Shown: positions 48,367 to 59,217 of the stretch, piece after piece
Layout of the letters: every line of letters starts with the position of its first letter
Position numbering within the stretch: the first letter of the stretch is position 1
NCBI RefSeq assembly: GCF_014204715.1
Contig: NZ_JACHLY010000002.1
Coordinates: 310,001 to 374,000, forward strand
Reading direction: 5' to 3'
DNA: 64,000 bases
From: Streptomonospora salina
Lineage (GTDB): Bacteria > Actinomycetota > Actinomycetes > Streptosporangiales > Streptosporangiaceae
Notes under the pieces: generated by a model
What the model was told of the DNA's origin: nothing
Databases searched by the model: none
Seen by the model: only the letters and a program-made list of their open reading frames with translations
Program-made: the position numbers and the translations under genes

Positions 48367-49119
48367 CTACTCGTAGGGGTCGGGCGGGTTGTCGACCTCC
48401 TCCATGGCCGCCACGGAGAACCGGTGGTCGCGGACGCTCCGCAGGTCGCCCTCGGGCGGCTGCCAGGTGCCCTCGACGCGCCACCAGCTGTCCTCCGGCG
48501 GCTCCGGGCGGTCGGTGATCAGCACCCGGTTCACGATCGCGTCCGCCGCGCAGCAGGCCATCTGCAGCCGCGCCAGATACCAGCCCTCCCCCTCGGGGGC
48601 GGGCACGGCGAACCCGGTCAGGCGCACGGTCATCCCCTCCATCGACCGTTCCTCGTCGGTCCAGGCGCGCGCGATGAACTCCTGGATCTCCATCTCGGCC
48701 GGGCCCCCGGATTCGGCCTCGCCGAGCTCGTCGTAGGAGCCGCCCTCGCTCGGCGGCTCCCCCGTGGAAGCGTTCTCGGCGGTGTAGGAGCCCAGGGCCG
48801 GCGGCGCGACGACGAAGACCGCCAAGACCGGCAGGAGCAGCAGCCAGGCCACGCGCGGGGCGCCGTGCCCGTGCCCGCCGGATTCGTCGTGTCCGGGACC
48901 GCACCCGGCCGGTTCGGCGGGCGCGTCGCCGCGGAGCGCCGACCGCGCCTCGGCGGCGACCACGATCGCCCCCAAAGCGATCAGCACGGCGCCGGCCGCA
49001 ATCAGGAAGGGGCGGAACCCGGCCTGGACGTAGTTGAGGTAGAGGTCGGTGGACACGGTGCTGCCAAGCGCTCCGGCGCCCAGCAGCACCAGCACGATGC
49101 CCTGCGCGATCCTGTTCAC
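48367..49119 (-). CDS. TIGR03943-type (DUF1980) membrane protein
   Basis: A 250-aa protein with two N-terminal membrane helices, a His/Gly-rich loop (HDESGGHGHGAPR), a third helix and an external domain containing TVRLTGFAVPAP, ARLQMACCAADA and EGTWQPPEGD. It is the usual partner of the DUF318 permease encoded immediately upstream; the GTG start overlaps that gene's stop (GTGA). The pair is widespread in Gram-positives. A metal-related role is often suggested but not established. The His-rich loop and CC pair would fit metal binding. Confidence 0.8.
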   Translation of the reverse strand: MNRIAQGIVLVLLGAGALGSTVSTDLYLNYVQAGFRPFLIAAGAVLIALGAIVVAAEARSALRGDAPAEPAGCGPGHDESGGHGHGAPRVAWLLLLPVLAVFVVAPPALGSYTAENASTGEPPSEGGSYDELGEAESGGPAEMEIQEFIARAWTDEERSMEGMTVRLTGFAVPAPEGEGWYLARLQMACCAADAIVNRVLITDRPEPPEDSWWRVEGTWQPPEGDLRSVRDHRFSVAAMEEVDNPPDPYE

Positions 49120-50189
49120 AGCAGCAGCCCTCCGATCAGGAACGTGGAAACGAGCGCGGCCGCCAGGGTCAGCGGGACGAAACGGCGTACGAACGTCCAC
49201 CCGAAGGTGCCGCCTTGCAGCGCGATCAGCTTGATGTCGACCATCGGTCCCACGACCATGAACGCCAGCTTGGCGGTCGGCGAGAACTCGGTGAGGCTGA
49301 CGGCGACGAACGCGTCGGCCTCCGAGCAGATCGACAGCACGACGGCGAACAGCGCGAGTACCAGCACCGAGACGACGGGCATGTCGGCCAGCGCGGACAC
49401 CCACGCGCGGGGCACGGCCACGTTGACCGTCGCCGCGGCGAGCGCGCCCAGGACCAGGAACCCGCCGGCGTGCATCAGATCGTGCAGCATCGACTCGCGG
49501 AAGGCCTGCCAGCGGGACGCGCCGGGGCCGTGGAGGGCGCGGGGCGGGCGCAGCCAGTCGGTGCGGCCCATGCGCGCCCACACCCAGCCCACCGCCACGG
49601 CGGCGCCGAACGACGCGGCCAGCCGCGCCAGCACCATCTCGGGCTGCCCGGCGAAGGCGACGGCGGTGGCCACCAGCACGACCGGGTTGACGGCGGGTGC
49701 GGCCAGCAGGAACGTGAGTGCCGCCGCCGGCGCCACCCCGCGCTTGATCAGCCCGCCGGCGACCGGGACCGACGCGCACTCGCATCCCGGCAGCACCATG
49801 CCGGCCGTGCCCGCGGCGGGCACCGCGGCGAACGGGTTGGCGGGCATGACACGCCGGTAGAACGATGCGGGCACGAACGCGGTCAGCGCGGCCGACAGCG
49901 CGACGCCGAACACCAGGAACGGCAGCGCCTGCAGGCTGATGGCGGTGAAGACGGTGGCCCAGGCCAGAAACGCCTCGCCGATCAGCCGGTCCGACAGCCA
50001 GGCGTTGCCGGCGGCCAGCGCCAGCGTGAACAGCGCGAACATCCAGACGGTGGCCAGCCGCCGCGGGCCGCGGCTCCGGCCCCAGTCGGGCGGCGGAAGC
50101 TCGCCGTCGGGCTCGTCCCATCCGGGGGCGAGGGAATCGCCCAAGGACGCCTGGGCGGGCGGGGCGGGTCCCGTCGGACGTTGGGGCAC
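49116..50189 (-). CDS. DUF318/COG0701 permease
   Basis: A 357-aa membrane protein with about eight helices. Conserved stretches: PAAGTAGMVLPGCECASVPV, FLLAAPAVNPVVLVATAV, LCSICSEADAFVAVSL-like segment (VVLSICSEADAFVA) and FMVVGPMVDIKLIALQ. The Cys in PGCECAS and the second Cys in SICSEAD are the family signature. The GTG at 50189 (GGAG nine bases upstream) is preferred over the ATG at 50294, because the latter would place a strong operator-like inverted repeat inside the coding region. The substrate is unknown. Confidence 0.8.
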   Translation of the reverse strand: MPQRPTGPAPPAQASLGDSLAPGWDEPDGELPPPDWGRSRGPRRLATVWMFALFTLALAAGNAWLSDRLIGEAFLAWATVFTAISLQALPFLVFGVALSAALTAFVPASFYRRVMPANPFAAVPAAGTAGMVLPGCECASVPVAGGLIKRGVAPAAALTFLLAAPAVNPVVLVATAVAFAGQPEMVLARLAASFGAAVAVGWVWARMGRTDWLRPPRALHGPGASRWQAFRESMLHDLMHAGGFLVLGALAAATVNVAVPRAWVSALADMPVVSVLVLALFAVVLSICSEADAFVAVSLTEFSPTAKLAFMVVGPMVDIKLIALQGGTFGWTFVRRFVPLTLAAALVSTFLIGGLLL

Positions 50190-50258
50190 GCTGGTACTCC
50201 GTGAGGGCTCGTGGGCGGGATGCGCCGCGCATGCGGCGGCGGGCACGCGACGTGGTCG

Positions 50259-50288
50259 ACCGTTCCCGGAAATGATACCGGGAACGGT
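50259..50288 (-). promoter_or_regulatory. 11-bp perfect inverted repeat upstream of the permease operon (operator candidate)
   Basis: ACCGTTCCCGG and CCGGGAACGGT flank AAATGATA. It starts 70 bp before the preferred start. The AT core ATGATA recalls Zur/Fur-type sites, but the arms do not match a known consensus that I can name. A regulator-binding site is the best guess. Confidence 0.5.
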
Positions 50289-50447
50289 TTTCATCGCATG
50301 CGCAGAATCCCGGCGGCGCCCGCGGCCCGCTGCGGCACGGCACGGAAAAGGGCGGACCCCCGTTGCCGGGAGTCCGCCCCTGTCCGTGTCCGCCGCCGGC
50401 GGGCGCCGCGCTCGCGCGCCCGTCCGGCCGGACGGGCGCGCTGTCGG

Positions 50448-51833
<1,386 letters not shown>

Positions 51834-52129
51834 GTGACGTAAACCTTCCTCATCGATCGGCGGCGTTTCGAGGAAGGCTCCGCCCTTGCGGAGAGATCGC
51901 CCAAACGCGCCGGATAACGCGACTCGGGGATCGTCGGGGGTCCCCGGTGCCTGGCGGCCCGGCGCGCCGGATGCGCGCAGCACGGAACGACCGCCTCGTG
52001 CAGCGTACTAGCTCGCGCTCGCGATCCGTGCACGACGCGGGTTGTCAGGACGGTGATTCGGATCGCATCCGACGGCCCCGGCGGCCCGCCGGGCCTCCCG
52101 CCGCGGGGAGGCCCGGCGGTCGGCCGGAC

Positions 52130-52954
52130 TCAGCCGCGGGTTTCGGCGGCTTGGGCGGCGAGCGCCCTGAGCCGGCCGGCCTGCGTGCGGCGCTCGGCGG
52201 CGGCCTGCTCCTGCAGCGTTCGCGCGGATGCGCCCTGCAGCAGGCCCTTGGTTGCCGATGCGGCCTCGCGGGGCACCGCCAGGAGCGCAGCGGCCAGGTC
52301 GTCGACGGCACCGTCGAGCTCGGCGTCCTCGACGACGAGCTCGGCCAGGCGCAATTCGCGGGCTTCGGCGGCCGAGACGGAGCGCGCGGTCAGGCACAGC
52401 TCCATGGCGCGGCTGGGCCCGACCAGGTCGACCAGCGGCTTGGTGCCGGTGAGGTCGGGCACCAGGCCCAGCGCGGGCTCCTTCATGCACAGCTGCGCAT
52501 CGTCGGTGAGGACGCGCAGGTCGCAGGAGAGGGCGAGTTGGAACCCGGCCCCGATGGCGTGGCCGCGCACGGCGGCCACGGAGACGATGTCGGGCCGGCG
52601 CAGCCAGGTGAAGCCCTCCTGGTAGTCGGCGATGACCCGGTCCAGCTCCGCGTCGTCGGCGCTGCCGTCGGCGACGCGGTCCATGAGCGAGGTCTCGCCC
52701 GCGACTCCGCCGGGCCGGAACATGTTGAGGTCGATGCCCGAGGAGAACGTGGATCCTTCGCCCCTGACGATGACAATACGGACAGCCTCGGGCAGCATCT
52801 GGCCGACATGGGCCAGTGCCTGCCAGGTGTGCCCCGTCATCGCGTTGCGGCGCTCGGGACGCGCCAGGGTGACCGTGGCGACTTCGCCGGCCACCGACAG
52901 CCGCAGCCCCGCCTTCTCCAGATCGCCGCCGGCGAACCCGTCCGCCTCAGCCAT
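52130..52954 (-). CDS. Enoyl-CoA hydratase/isomerase family protein
   Basis: A 274-aa crotonase-fold protein: VATVTLARPERRNAMTGHTW, GEGSTFSSGIDLNMFRPGG (oxyanion hole), RRPDIVSVAAVRGHAIGAGF and CDLRVLTDDAQLCMKEPALG with LGLVPDLTGTKPL. The catalytic Glu expected in PALGLVPD is not obvious from sequence, so hydratase rather than isomerase activity is uncertain. GGAGG six bases before the ATG supports the start. It stands alone, so the acyl-CoA pathway is unknown. Confidence 0.88.
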   Translation of the reverse strand: MAEADGFAGGDLEKAGLRLSVAGEVATVTLARPERRNAMTGHTWQALAHVGQMLPEAVRIVIVRGEGSTFSSGIDLNMFRPGGVAGETSLMDRVADGSADDAELDRVIADYQEGFTWLRRPDIVSVAAVRGHAIGAGFQLALSCDLRVLTDDAQLCMKEPALGLVPDLTGTKPLVDLVGPSRAMELCLTARSVSAAEARELRLAELVVEDAELDGAVDDLAAALLAVPREAASATKGLLQGASARTLQEQAAAERRTQAGRLRALAAQAAETRG

Positions 52955-53275
52955 GCGCACCTCCGCACCTCGTCGTCCCGCGGCGCGGCGGCCGCGGGCA
53001 CCCGTATGTGACGCCGGCCAGCCTAAGCGCGGGCGGGGGCGGCCGGCGCGCGGGGCTCGTCCGGGGCGGGCAGCGCCCTCCGCGGGGCGCCGTGCGAAAA
53101 CAGGGGGCATTCCCGTGCGTTCCCGCCGGGGCCGGGGCAGGCCCGTGCGGTGATGGGCGGGGACGCGGTTCGCGGTGGCGGGCGCCGCGCGGAGGGGCGA
53201 TCGGCTGCGCCGGAGCGCTCGGGCCGGTGAGCGGCCCGGTCGTCCGTCCGACGGGGTCCGGAGGGTGCGGCGGCG
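52955..53275. other. 321-bp gap, no gene recognised
   Basis: Only shadow-like open frames are present. It should hold the promoter of the enoyl-CoA hydratase gene and the 3' end of the HTH gene. Confidence 0.4.
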
Positions 53276-53482
53276 CTAGCCGCGGCGGGTGGCGCCTCCG
53301 CGGCCGCGGAGGGTGACCCCGGCCTCGGTCAGCAACCGGTGCACGAAGCCGTAGGAGCGGCCTGTAGCGGCCGCCAGCGAGCGGATGCTTTCGCCATCGT
53401 CGTAACGTCTCTTGAGCTCGCTCGCCAGCTCCGAGCGTTCCGTGCCGGTCACGCGGGTGCCCTTTTTCAGGGTCTCGGCCAC
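53276..53482 (-). CDS. Small helix-turn-helix protein, 68 aa
   Basis: The product starts MAETLKKGTRVTGTERSELA and continues to a helix-turn-helix with SIRSLAAATGRSYGFVHRLL, ending in VTLRGRGGATRRG. Short proteins with this exact layout are widespread and well conserved in actinobacteria; the SYGFVHRLL helix is the recognition helix. The function is not established to my knowledge. It is not in an operon with its neighbours. Confidence 0.85.
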   Translation of the reverse strand: MAETLKKGTRVTGTERSELASELKRRYDDGESIRSLAAATGRSYGFVHRLLTEAGVTLRGRGGATRRG

Positions 53483-53693
53483 AGCTTCCTCCCGTGCTCG
53501 TGGTGATCAACGCGACAGTGAAATGCCCATGATCAGCCATGCGGGGGCCGGTGGCTACCCGCAACCGCCGGGGCGGCCCCGCCGCGGAGCGCGTCGCCGT
53601 TTTCGGTCGGACCCAATACGCGACCGAAACCACGTGCACGACAACCGCGGCCCCGGGGCGTGCGTCCCGGCGGCCGCCGCAGCGCACCGCGGC

Positions 53694-55292
53694 TCAGGCG
53701 AGCGTGATCAGTTCGGCGAACTCAGAGCTCCACAGGTCCTCGGTCCCGTCCGGCAGCATGATGACCCGCTCGGGCGAAAGCGCCTCGACGGCGCCTTCGT
53801 CGTGGGTGACCAGAACGATGGCGCCCTTGTAGCTGCGCAGCGCGTTGAGGATCTCTTCGCGGCTGGCGGGGTCCAGGTTGTTGGTGGGCTCGTCCAGCAG
53901 CAGCACGTTGGCGCTGGAGACCACCAGCGTGGCCAGCGCCAGCCGGGTCTTCTCGCCGCCGGAGAGGACCGACGCGGGCTTGTCGACGTCGTCGCCGGTG
54001 AACAGGAACGAACCCAGGGTCCGGCGCGCCTCGACCGCGGGCAGGTCGGGGGCCGCGTTCATCATGTTCTCCAGCACCGAGCAGGAGGTGTCCAGCGTCT
54101 CGTGCTCCTGGGCGTAGTAGCCCATCCGCAACCCGTGCCCGGGCACGACCTCGCCGGTGTCGGGCTCTTCCACCCCGCCCAGCAGCCGCAGCAGCGTCGT
54201 CTTGCCCGCACCGTTGAGACCGAGGATGACCACGCGGCTGCCGCGGTCGACCGCCAGGTCCACTCCGGAGAAGATCTCCAGCGACCCGTAGGACTTCGAC
54301 AGCCCCTTGGCCGTCAGCGGGGTGCGCCCGCTGGGCGCCGGATCGGGGAAGCGCAGCTTGGCGACCTTTTCGCTCTGGCGCTCCCCCTGGACCGAGTTGC
54401 GGATGCGCTCGGCCCGGTTGGCCATCTGGTGGGCGGCCCGCGCCTTGGTGGCCTTGGCGCGGAAGCGGTCGGCCTGCTTCTCCAGGGCGCTCGCCTGCTT
54501 CTCGGCGTTGCCGAGTTCACGCTTGCGGCGGCGCTCGTCGGCCTCGCGCTGCACCTGGTAGGCGCGCCAGCCCATGTTGTAGACGTCGATGACGCAGCGG
54601 TTGGCGTCGAGGTAGAAGACCCGGTTGACCACGTCCTCGACCAGTTCGACGTCGTGGCTGATGACCACCAGGCCGCCCTGGTGCTCCTTGAGGAAGTCGC
54701 GCAGCCAGACGATCGAGTCGCCGTCGAGGTGGTTGGTGGGCTCGTCCAGCAGCAGCGTGTCGGCGCCGCTGAAGAGGATCCGGGCGAGCTCGATGCGGCG
54801 CCGCTGGCCGCCGGAGAGCGTGCCCAGCGGCTGGTCCAGCACGCGTTCGTCGAGTTTGAGGCTGCTGGCGATGGAGGCGGCCTCGGCCTCGGCCGCGTAG
54901 CCGCCCATCATGTGCAGGTGCTCCTCGGCCCGGGCGTAGGCGCCCGCGGCCTTTTCCCGGGTCGTGGCGTCGTCGCTGGCCATGCGCTCTTCGGCCCGGC
55001 GCATGCGCCGCACCGCGTCGTCGATGCCGCGGGCCGAGAGGATGCGGTCGCGCGCGAGCTCCTCGGGGTCGGTGGCACGGGGGTCCTGGGGCAGGTAGCC
55101 CACCGATCCGCCGGCGGTGACGTCGCCGGAGGTGGCGGCCTCCTCGCCGGCCAGCACCCTGGTCAGAGTGGTCTTGCCCGCGCCGTTGCGCCCCACCAGC
55201 CCGACGCGGTCGCCGGCGGCGACGCGCAGTGTGGTGGGCTCCAGCAGCAGCCGGGAGCCCACGCGCAGTTCGAGTTCAGAGGCGATCAGCAT
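53694..55292 (-). CDS. ABC-F family ATPase (translation factor or ribosome protection)
   Basis: A 532-aa protein with two ATP-binding cassettes and no membrane domain. First cassette: VGLVGRNGAGKTTLTRVLAG and LSGGQRRRIELARIL with LLDEPTNHLD; second: VVILGLNGAGKTTLLRLLGG and LSGGEKTRLALATL with LLDEPTNNLD. The linker between them is Lys/Arg/Glu-rich (PtIM-like, about residues 230-330). ABC-F proteins act on the ribosome. This one resembles the housekeeping actinobacterial type rather than a clear antibiotic-resistance form, but the sequence by eye cannot decide. Confidence 0.92.
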   Translation of the reverse strand: MLIASELELRVGSRLLLEPTTLRVAAGDRVGLVGRNGAGKTTLTRVLAGEEAATSGDVTAGGSVGYLPQDPRATDPEELARDRILSARGIDDAVRRMRRAEERMASDDATTREKAAGAYARAEEHLHMMGGYAAEAEAASIASSLKLDERVLDQPLGTLSGGQRRRIELARILFSGADTLLLDEPTNHLDGDSIVWLRDFLKEHQGGLVVISHDVELVEDVVNRVFYLDANRCVIDVYNMGWRAYQVQREADERRRKRELGNAEKQASALEKQADRFRAKATKARAAHQMANRAERIRNSVQGERQSEKVAKLRFPDPAPSGRTPLTAKGLSKSYGSLEIFSGVDLAVDRGSRVVILGLNGAGKTTLLRLLGGVEEPDTGEVVPGHGLRMGYYAQEHETLDTSCSVLENMMNAAPDLPAVEARRTLGSFLFTGDDVDKPASVLSGGEKTRLALATLVVSSANVLLLDEPTNNLDPASREEILNALRSYKGAIVLVTHDEGAVEALSPERVIMLPDGTEDLWSSEFAELITLA

Positions 55293-55452
55293 GGAACGGG
55301 AAACCTTCTGGCGGCAGGCGGTGCGGGCGGACGGTGCGGACGATCGGCGGCCGGGCACCGGGCCCGGCCGACCGCACGGAAGCGGGGCGCGGACGATCGC
55401 GCACCCGCCCCAGACTAGTGCCCGTCGCGGGGCAACGTGCTCCGCTGCGCCT

Positions 55453-56850
55453 TCATTCCGACCGCCCCCGCCCGCCGCGGCCCCGCGCGCCCGCGGCACT
55501 CACTCCGGCGGACCCTCGGGCCCGCTCCCGGTCGGCTCCGGCATCCGGCCGGCCCGACGGTGCGGCCCCGGTCGGCTCGCCCGGGGCCGCCTGCGCCCGG
55601 GAGGGATCCGGCTGCGCGGATCCGGCCGGTCCGGACGGGGCCGCCGCGCCTGCGGAGGCGGCCCCGCCGGAGTCGCCGGCCGCGGCCGGGCGGACCAGCG
55701 GGCGGTTGCGCAGCAGTGCGGCCAGCACCGCCACGACCGGGGTGGCCAAGAACATCCCGGCGACACTGCCGATGATCCCGCCGACGGTGATGGCCAGCAG
55801 GACCACCGCGGAGGGAAGGTCCAGCGCCTTGCCGTAGACGCGCGGCGCGAAGACGTGGCTCTCCAGCTGCTGGACGACCACGACGACCGCGACCACCAGG
55901 ACCGCGATGATCCACCCTTCGGTGACCAGGGCGACCATGGCCGCCAGCAGCCCCGTCAGGAAGGCGCCGATGACGGGCAGGAACGCGCCGATGAACGTGA
56001 GCACCACGAGCGGGATGGCCAGTCCCGGATCGATCAGGAAGACCAGGAACAGGCCGATGCCCACCGCGTCGATGAGGCCGACCAGGGCCACACCGCGCAC
56101 ATAGCGCCCCATGACCCCGTAGGCGACCTCGGAGGCGGCCTTGATGGAGACGCGCGACCGGCGCGGGAACAGCGAGCGCACCCACTCCATGAGCAGGTCG
56201 CCGGAGTGCACGAAGTAGACCGTCAGCACGATCATGAGGAGGAGGCCGAACAGGATCTCCAGCGCGGTGGTGCCCGCCACCCAGGCCTGGCTGACCCACT
56301 GCGACCAGTCCTCCTGCATCCGGGAGCGCAGCTCACTCTGGGCCGCCTCGATGGTGGTGCCGGCGAGATCGGGGTTGAGTCCGAACGTCTCCAGATAGCT
56401 GGGCAGGTCGTCGACGGCCTGCTGGACGCTGTCGACCAGCCCGGAGAAGCCGGAGACGGCCGGCTGCACGATCATCGTGATGACGCCGGACAGCACGACC
56501 AGGGCCCCCACGCACGCGACGGCGGTGGAGGAGCCCCGCCCCAGGCCCTTGCGGCGCATCCAGTTGGCGGAGGGCATGAGCAGGGCGGTGACGAACACCG
56601 CCAGGATCACCGGGATGGTGACGATCCTGATGTAGACCAGGCCGTAGAGGATCAGCGCCGCCACGACGCCGATGAGCAGCAGCCGCCAGGACATGTTGCC
56701 CATCCGCACCAGCACCCCGTCGCGCTCGGCGGCGGGCTCGGCCGCGGTCGCCGGCGGCGGGGAAGGCTGCTCGACCGGCGCGGCGGATCCGCCGCGCGGC
56801 TTGCGCCCGCGCTTCAGCAGCGACCATTCCCATGGCCGTGTCACACGCAC
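55453..56850 (-). CDS. AI-2E/PerM family membrane transporter
   Basis: A 465-aa protein with about eight helices. Conserved segments: YIRIVTIPVILAVFVTALLM, VGALVVLSGVITMIV, SGDLLMEWVRSLFPRR, LVFLIDPGLAIPLVVLTFIG, GAFLPVIGAFLTGLLAAMVA and AVVVVVQQLESHVFAPRVYG. The family is named after AI-2 export but members have varied roles, including Na/H antiport. The C-terminal 90 residues are a Pro/Ala/Gly-rich tail. An N-terminal 60-residue cytoplasmic part is Arg/Pro-rich. Confidence 0.88.
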   Translation of the reverse strand: MRVTRPWEWSLLKRGRKPRGGSAAPVEQPSPPPATAAEPAAERDGVLVRMGNMSWRLLLIGVVAALILYGLVYIRIVTIPVILAVFVTALLMPSANWMRRKGLGRGSSTAVACVGALVVLSGVITMIVQPAVSGFSGLVDSVQQAVDDLPSYLETFGLNPDLAGTTIEAAQSELRSRMQEDWSQWVSQAWVAGTTALEILFGLLLMIVLTVYFVHSGDLLMEWVRSLFPRRSRVSIKAASEVAYGVMGRYVRGVALVGLIDAVGIGLFLVFLIDPGLAIPLVVLTFIGAFLPVIGAFLTGLLAAMVALVTEGWIIAVLVVAVVVVVQQLESHVFAPRVYGKALDLPSAVVLLAITVGGIIGSVAGMFLATPVVAVLAALLRNRPLVRPAAAGDSGGAASAGAAAPSGPAGSAQPDPSRAQAAPGEPTGAAPSGRPDAGADRERARGSAGVSAAGARGRGGRGRSE

Positions 56851-57011
56851 ATCGTCCCCCTACTTTCGCTCGGCTGCCGCCGCTGGTCCGCTCCCGTCCG
56901 CCCCGCGCGGCCGGTCAGCCGAAGCTACCGCATCGCGGCGGTCGCGCACCGCCCTTTCGGCACGGGGCCTGTCGGGGCCGGTTCCGGCCCGGAGCACGGG
57001 CGCCGCGGCGT

Positions 57012-57419
57012 TCACAGCTGCCACGGCTCGCGGTACCGGTCGCTTTCCACGATCTCGTTGCCGAAGGGTGCCAGGGCGACGGGGATCATCTTCAGCGACG
57101 CCCACGCCAGGGGGATGCCGATGATCGTCACCGCGAGCCCGATAGCCGCGGCGATATGGCCCAGCGCCAGCCACCATCCGGCGACGATCAGCCAGACCAC
57201 GTTGAGGGCGGTGCTCCCCGCTCCGGCGCCGGGTCTGCGGACGAGGTCCCGACCGAAGGGCCACAGTGCGTAGTTGGCCATGCGGAAGGACGCGACGCCG
57301 AACGGGATCGTGACGACCAGGAGGCAGCAGACGATGCCGGCGACGACGTAGCCCAGGGCCAGCCACAGCCCGGACACGACCAGCCAAACGACGTTCAGGA
57401 GCAGGCGGAGCAGTGCCAC
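57012..57419 (-). CDS. YccF-domain membrane protein
   Basis: A 135-aa protein made of two repeats of the YccF domain: LLLNVVWLVVSGLWLALGYV ... IPFGVASFRMANYALWPFG and ALNVVWLIVAGWWLALGHIA ... IPLAWASLKMIPVALAPFG. Four membrane helices are expected. The function is unknown. The GTG at 57419 begins directly at the first repeat. Confidence 0.85.
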   Translation of the reverse strand: MALLRLLLNVVWLVVSGLWLALGYVVAGIVCCLLVVTIPFGVASFRMANYALWPFGRDLVRRPGAGAGSTALNVVWLIVAGWWLALGHIAAAIGLAVTIIGIPLAWASLKMIPVALAPFGNEIVESDRYREPWQL

Positions 57420-57733
57420 TGGGGGTTCGCATCCCTTCCGGGTCCGTTGCCCGGCAGCCGGGCGGCGGCCGGGGTGTCGACGAGGCCGGGCGGCCTCTCC
57501 CCTACGACGGCCCGCGACCGGCCGCCGTTCCTGCCCGCGGTACCGAAATCCCCGCGCGAGGCCGCCGGGTGGCACGGGCCCGCACGCGACACCCGGGGGC
57601 TGTGCCGGTCGGGCACCGGAATGCGGACCGGCTTTCGGCGAGCCGCCCCGAATGGCGTATGAGCAGGGCGTTCGCCACCGCTCGGGTGCTCCGGTTTGGG
57701 TCGGGGGCGCCCCGACGCGTTAAGATCGGCCTC
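57420..57733. other. 314-bp divergent intergenic region
   Basis: It should hold promoters for the YccF gene (left) and the MBL-fold gene (right). No distinct repeat or operator was seen. Confidence 0.4.
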
Positions 57734-58384
57734 GTGCGTATCACCAAGCTGGGACATTCCTGCGTGCGCCTGGAGCACCGCGGCGCCGCCCTGGTCGTCG
57801 ACCCGGGCGTCTTCAGCGAGCCCGACGCCGCAGTGGGCGCCGACGCCGTCGCTATCACGCACGAGCACCCCGATCACTTCGATCTCGACCGGCTGCGCGC
57901 CGCCGCCTCGGCCAAGCCCGGTCTGGAGATCTACACCCATGCGGGGATCGCCGTCCAGCTGGAGGAACTGCGCGACTCGGGCGCTGCGGTGCACACCGTG
58001 GCCCACGGCGACACGGTGAGCGCGGCCGGGTTCGACGTCCACGTCTACGGCGAGCGCCACGCCGTCATCCATCCCGACATCCCGGTGGTCACCAACGTCG
58101 GATTCCGCGTGGCCGACTCCGAGCGATCCGTGTTCCATCCCGGCGACGCGCTGACCGTGCCCGAGGACCCGGTCGAGACCCTGCTGCTGCCGGTGAACGC
58201 GCCGTGGTCGAAGGTGTCCGAGGTGATCGATTACCTTCGGGAGGTGCACCCGCCCAAGGCGCTGGCCGTGCACGACGGCCTGCTCAACGACGCCGGCGTC
58301 GGCGTCTACGCGAAGAACCTGGAGCGGCTCGTGCCCGGCGTGGCCTATACGCGCGTCGAGCCGGGAACCGCGGACGCGGTCTGA
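57734..58384 (+). CDS. MBL-fold metal-dependent hydrolase (UlaG-like)
   Basis: A 216-aa protein starting RITKLGHSCVRLEHRGAALV, with VVDPGVF, the metal motif THEHPDHFD (HxHxDH), a later VFHPGDAL (His/Asp ligand) and AVHDGLLND. It matches the small UlaG/YycJ-like MBL group common in actinobacteria. The substrate is unknown. The GTG start was chosen because it begins the fold immediately. Confidence 0.88.
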   Translation: MRITKLGHSCVRLEHRGAALVVDPGVFSEPDAAVGADAVAITHEHPDHFDLDRLRAAASAKPGLEIYTHAGIAVQLEELRDSGAAVHTVAHGDTVSAAGFDVHVYGERHAVIHPDIPVVTNVGFRVADSERSVFHPGDALTVPEDPVETLLLPVNAPWSKVSEVIDYLREVHPPKALAVHDGLLNDAGVGVYAKNLERLVPGVAYTRVEPGTADAV

Positions 58385-58917
58385 CCCGCGTCCCCGGCGC
58401 CGGCAGGCGCCGGTGCGCCCGACGGGCCGCGGCCGCGGCGCCGCGGTCGGCGAACGCATGTGCGCGATCTCGACCGTAATGTGATCGGCTCATCACGCCG
58501 CGACCCTAGGCAGGCGCGCCTTCGATCAATACGATGATTGGCATCCGGTTGAACAGACCGGCCCCTCGCGGATCATTACTGAAATCGGACATAAGACCAA
58601 ACTTTGGTCATCCTCGATCGGTTCCGGTAACGGTTGAGCGAGTAATTTCCCCACCCCCCGTGCGCGAGCGGGAGTGGGGATGGCATGATTACGTACCGGC
58701 TCGCAGGGAGGGCGGCACCGCCTCCCCGGCCGTTTCGTGTGAGCGCCCCGCCGGTTTCGGCGGTTCGGCGCCGTGGTCTGCACCACACCGGGGAACACCG
58801 ACGCTACGCATGGCGTTCATGCCGTGCGGGGTTGCTCACGCTTATGACGTATGACTGCTTTTTCTAACCCTGTCTTCCCAACAGCTTACTAGTGATTTCA
58901 GTAGAGGTGGTTCAACC
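58385..58917. other. 533-bp intergenic region upstream of the WhiB-like gene
   Basis: No gene is supported. It is less GC-rich than the rest, as expected for a long regulatory region, and contains the perfect palindrome GACCAAACTTTGGTC at 58595-58609. Confidence 0.55.
58595..58609. promoter_or_regulatory. Perfect 15-bp palindrome upstream of the WhiB-like gene
   Basis: GACCAAA-C-TTTGGTC. Symmetric AT-rich sites in otherwise GC-rich DNA are often operators. It lies 309 bp before the WhiB-like start, so it may serve a distal promoter or be an unrelated site. Confidence 0.4.
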
Positions 58918-59217
58918 ATGTCTCAGGTACGCCGGCAGGCCACGCTGCGCCCCCGCCCGAGCTGGGGGTGGCAGGATGCCGCCGCGTGCCGGGGCGAGGA
59001 CCTTGTGCTCTTCTTCGGCCCCGACGGCGAGCGCCAGCCGGAGCGGGAGATCCGCGAGCGCAAGGCCAAGGAGATCTGTTCCCAGTGCCCGGTCCGTACC
59101 GATTGCCTCGACTACGCGATCTCGCGACCCGAGAAGTACGGCACGTGGGGCGGCCTGAACGAAGACGAGCGCGCGTCCGAGCGCCGGCGCCGCATGCGTC
59201 GCGCGAACGCGGCCTGA
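58918..59217 (+). CDS. WhiB-family [4Fe-4S] transcriptional regulator
   Basis: A 99-aa protein with the four conserved cysteines Cys24, Cys54, Cys57 and Cys63 (ACRGED ... ICSQCPVRTDC), the GTWGGL turn and a basic C-terminal tail (SERRRRMRRANAA) for DNA binding. WhiB proteins work with the major sigma factor and respond to redox or NO. GAGGTGG precedes the ATG. The EKYGTWGGLNEDER segment is clear, but I do not assign a specific Wbl subfamily. Confidence 0.96.
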   Translation: MSQVRRQATLRPRPSWGWQDAAACRGEDLVLFFGPDGERQPEREIRERKAKEICSQCPVRTDCLDYAISRPEKYGTWGGLNEDERASERRRRMRRANAA

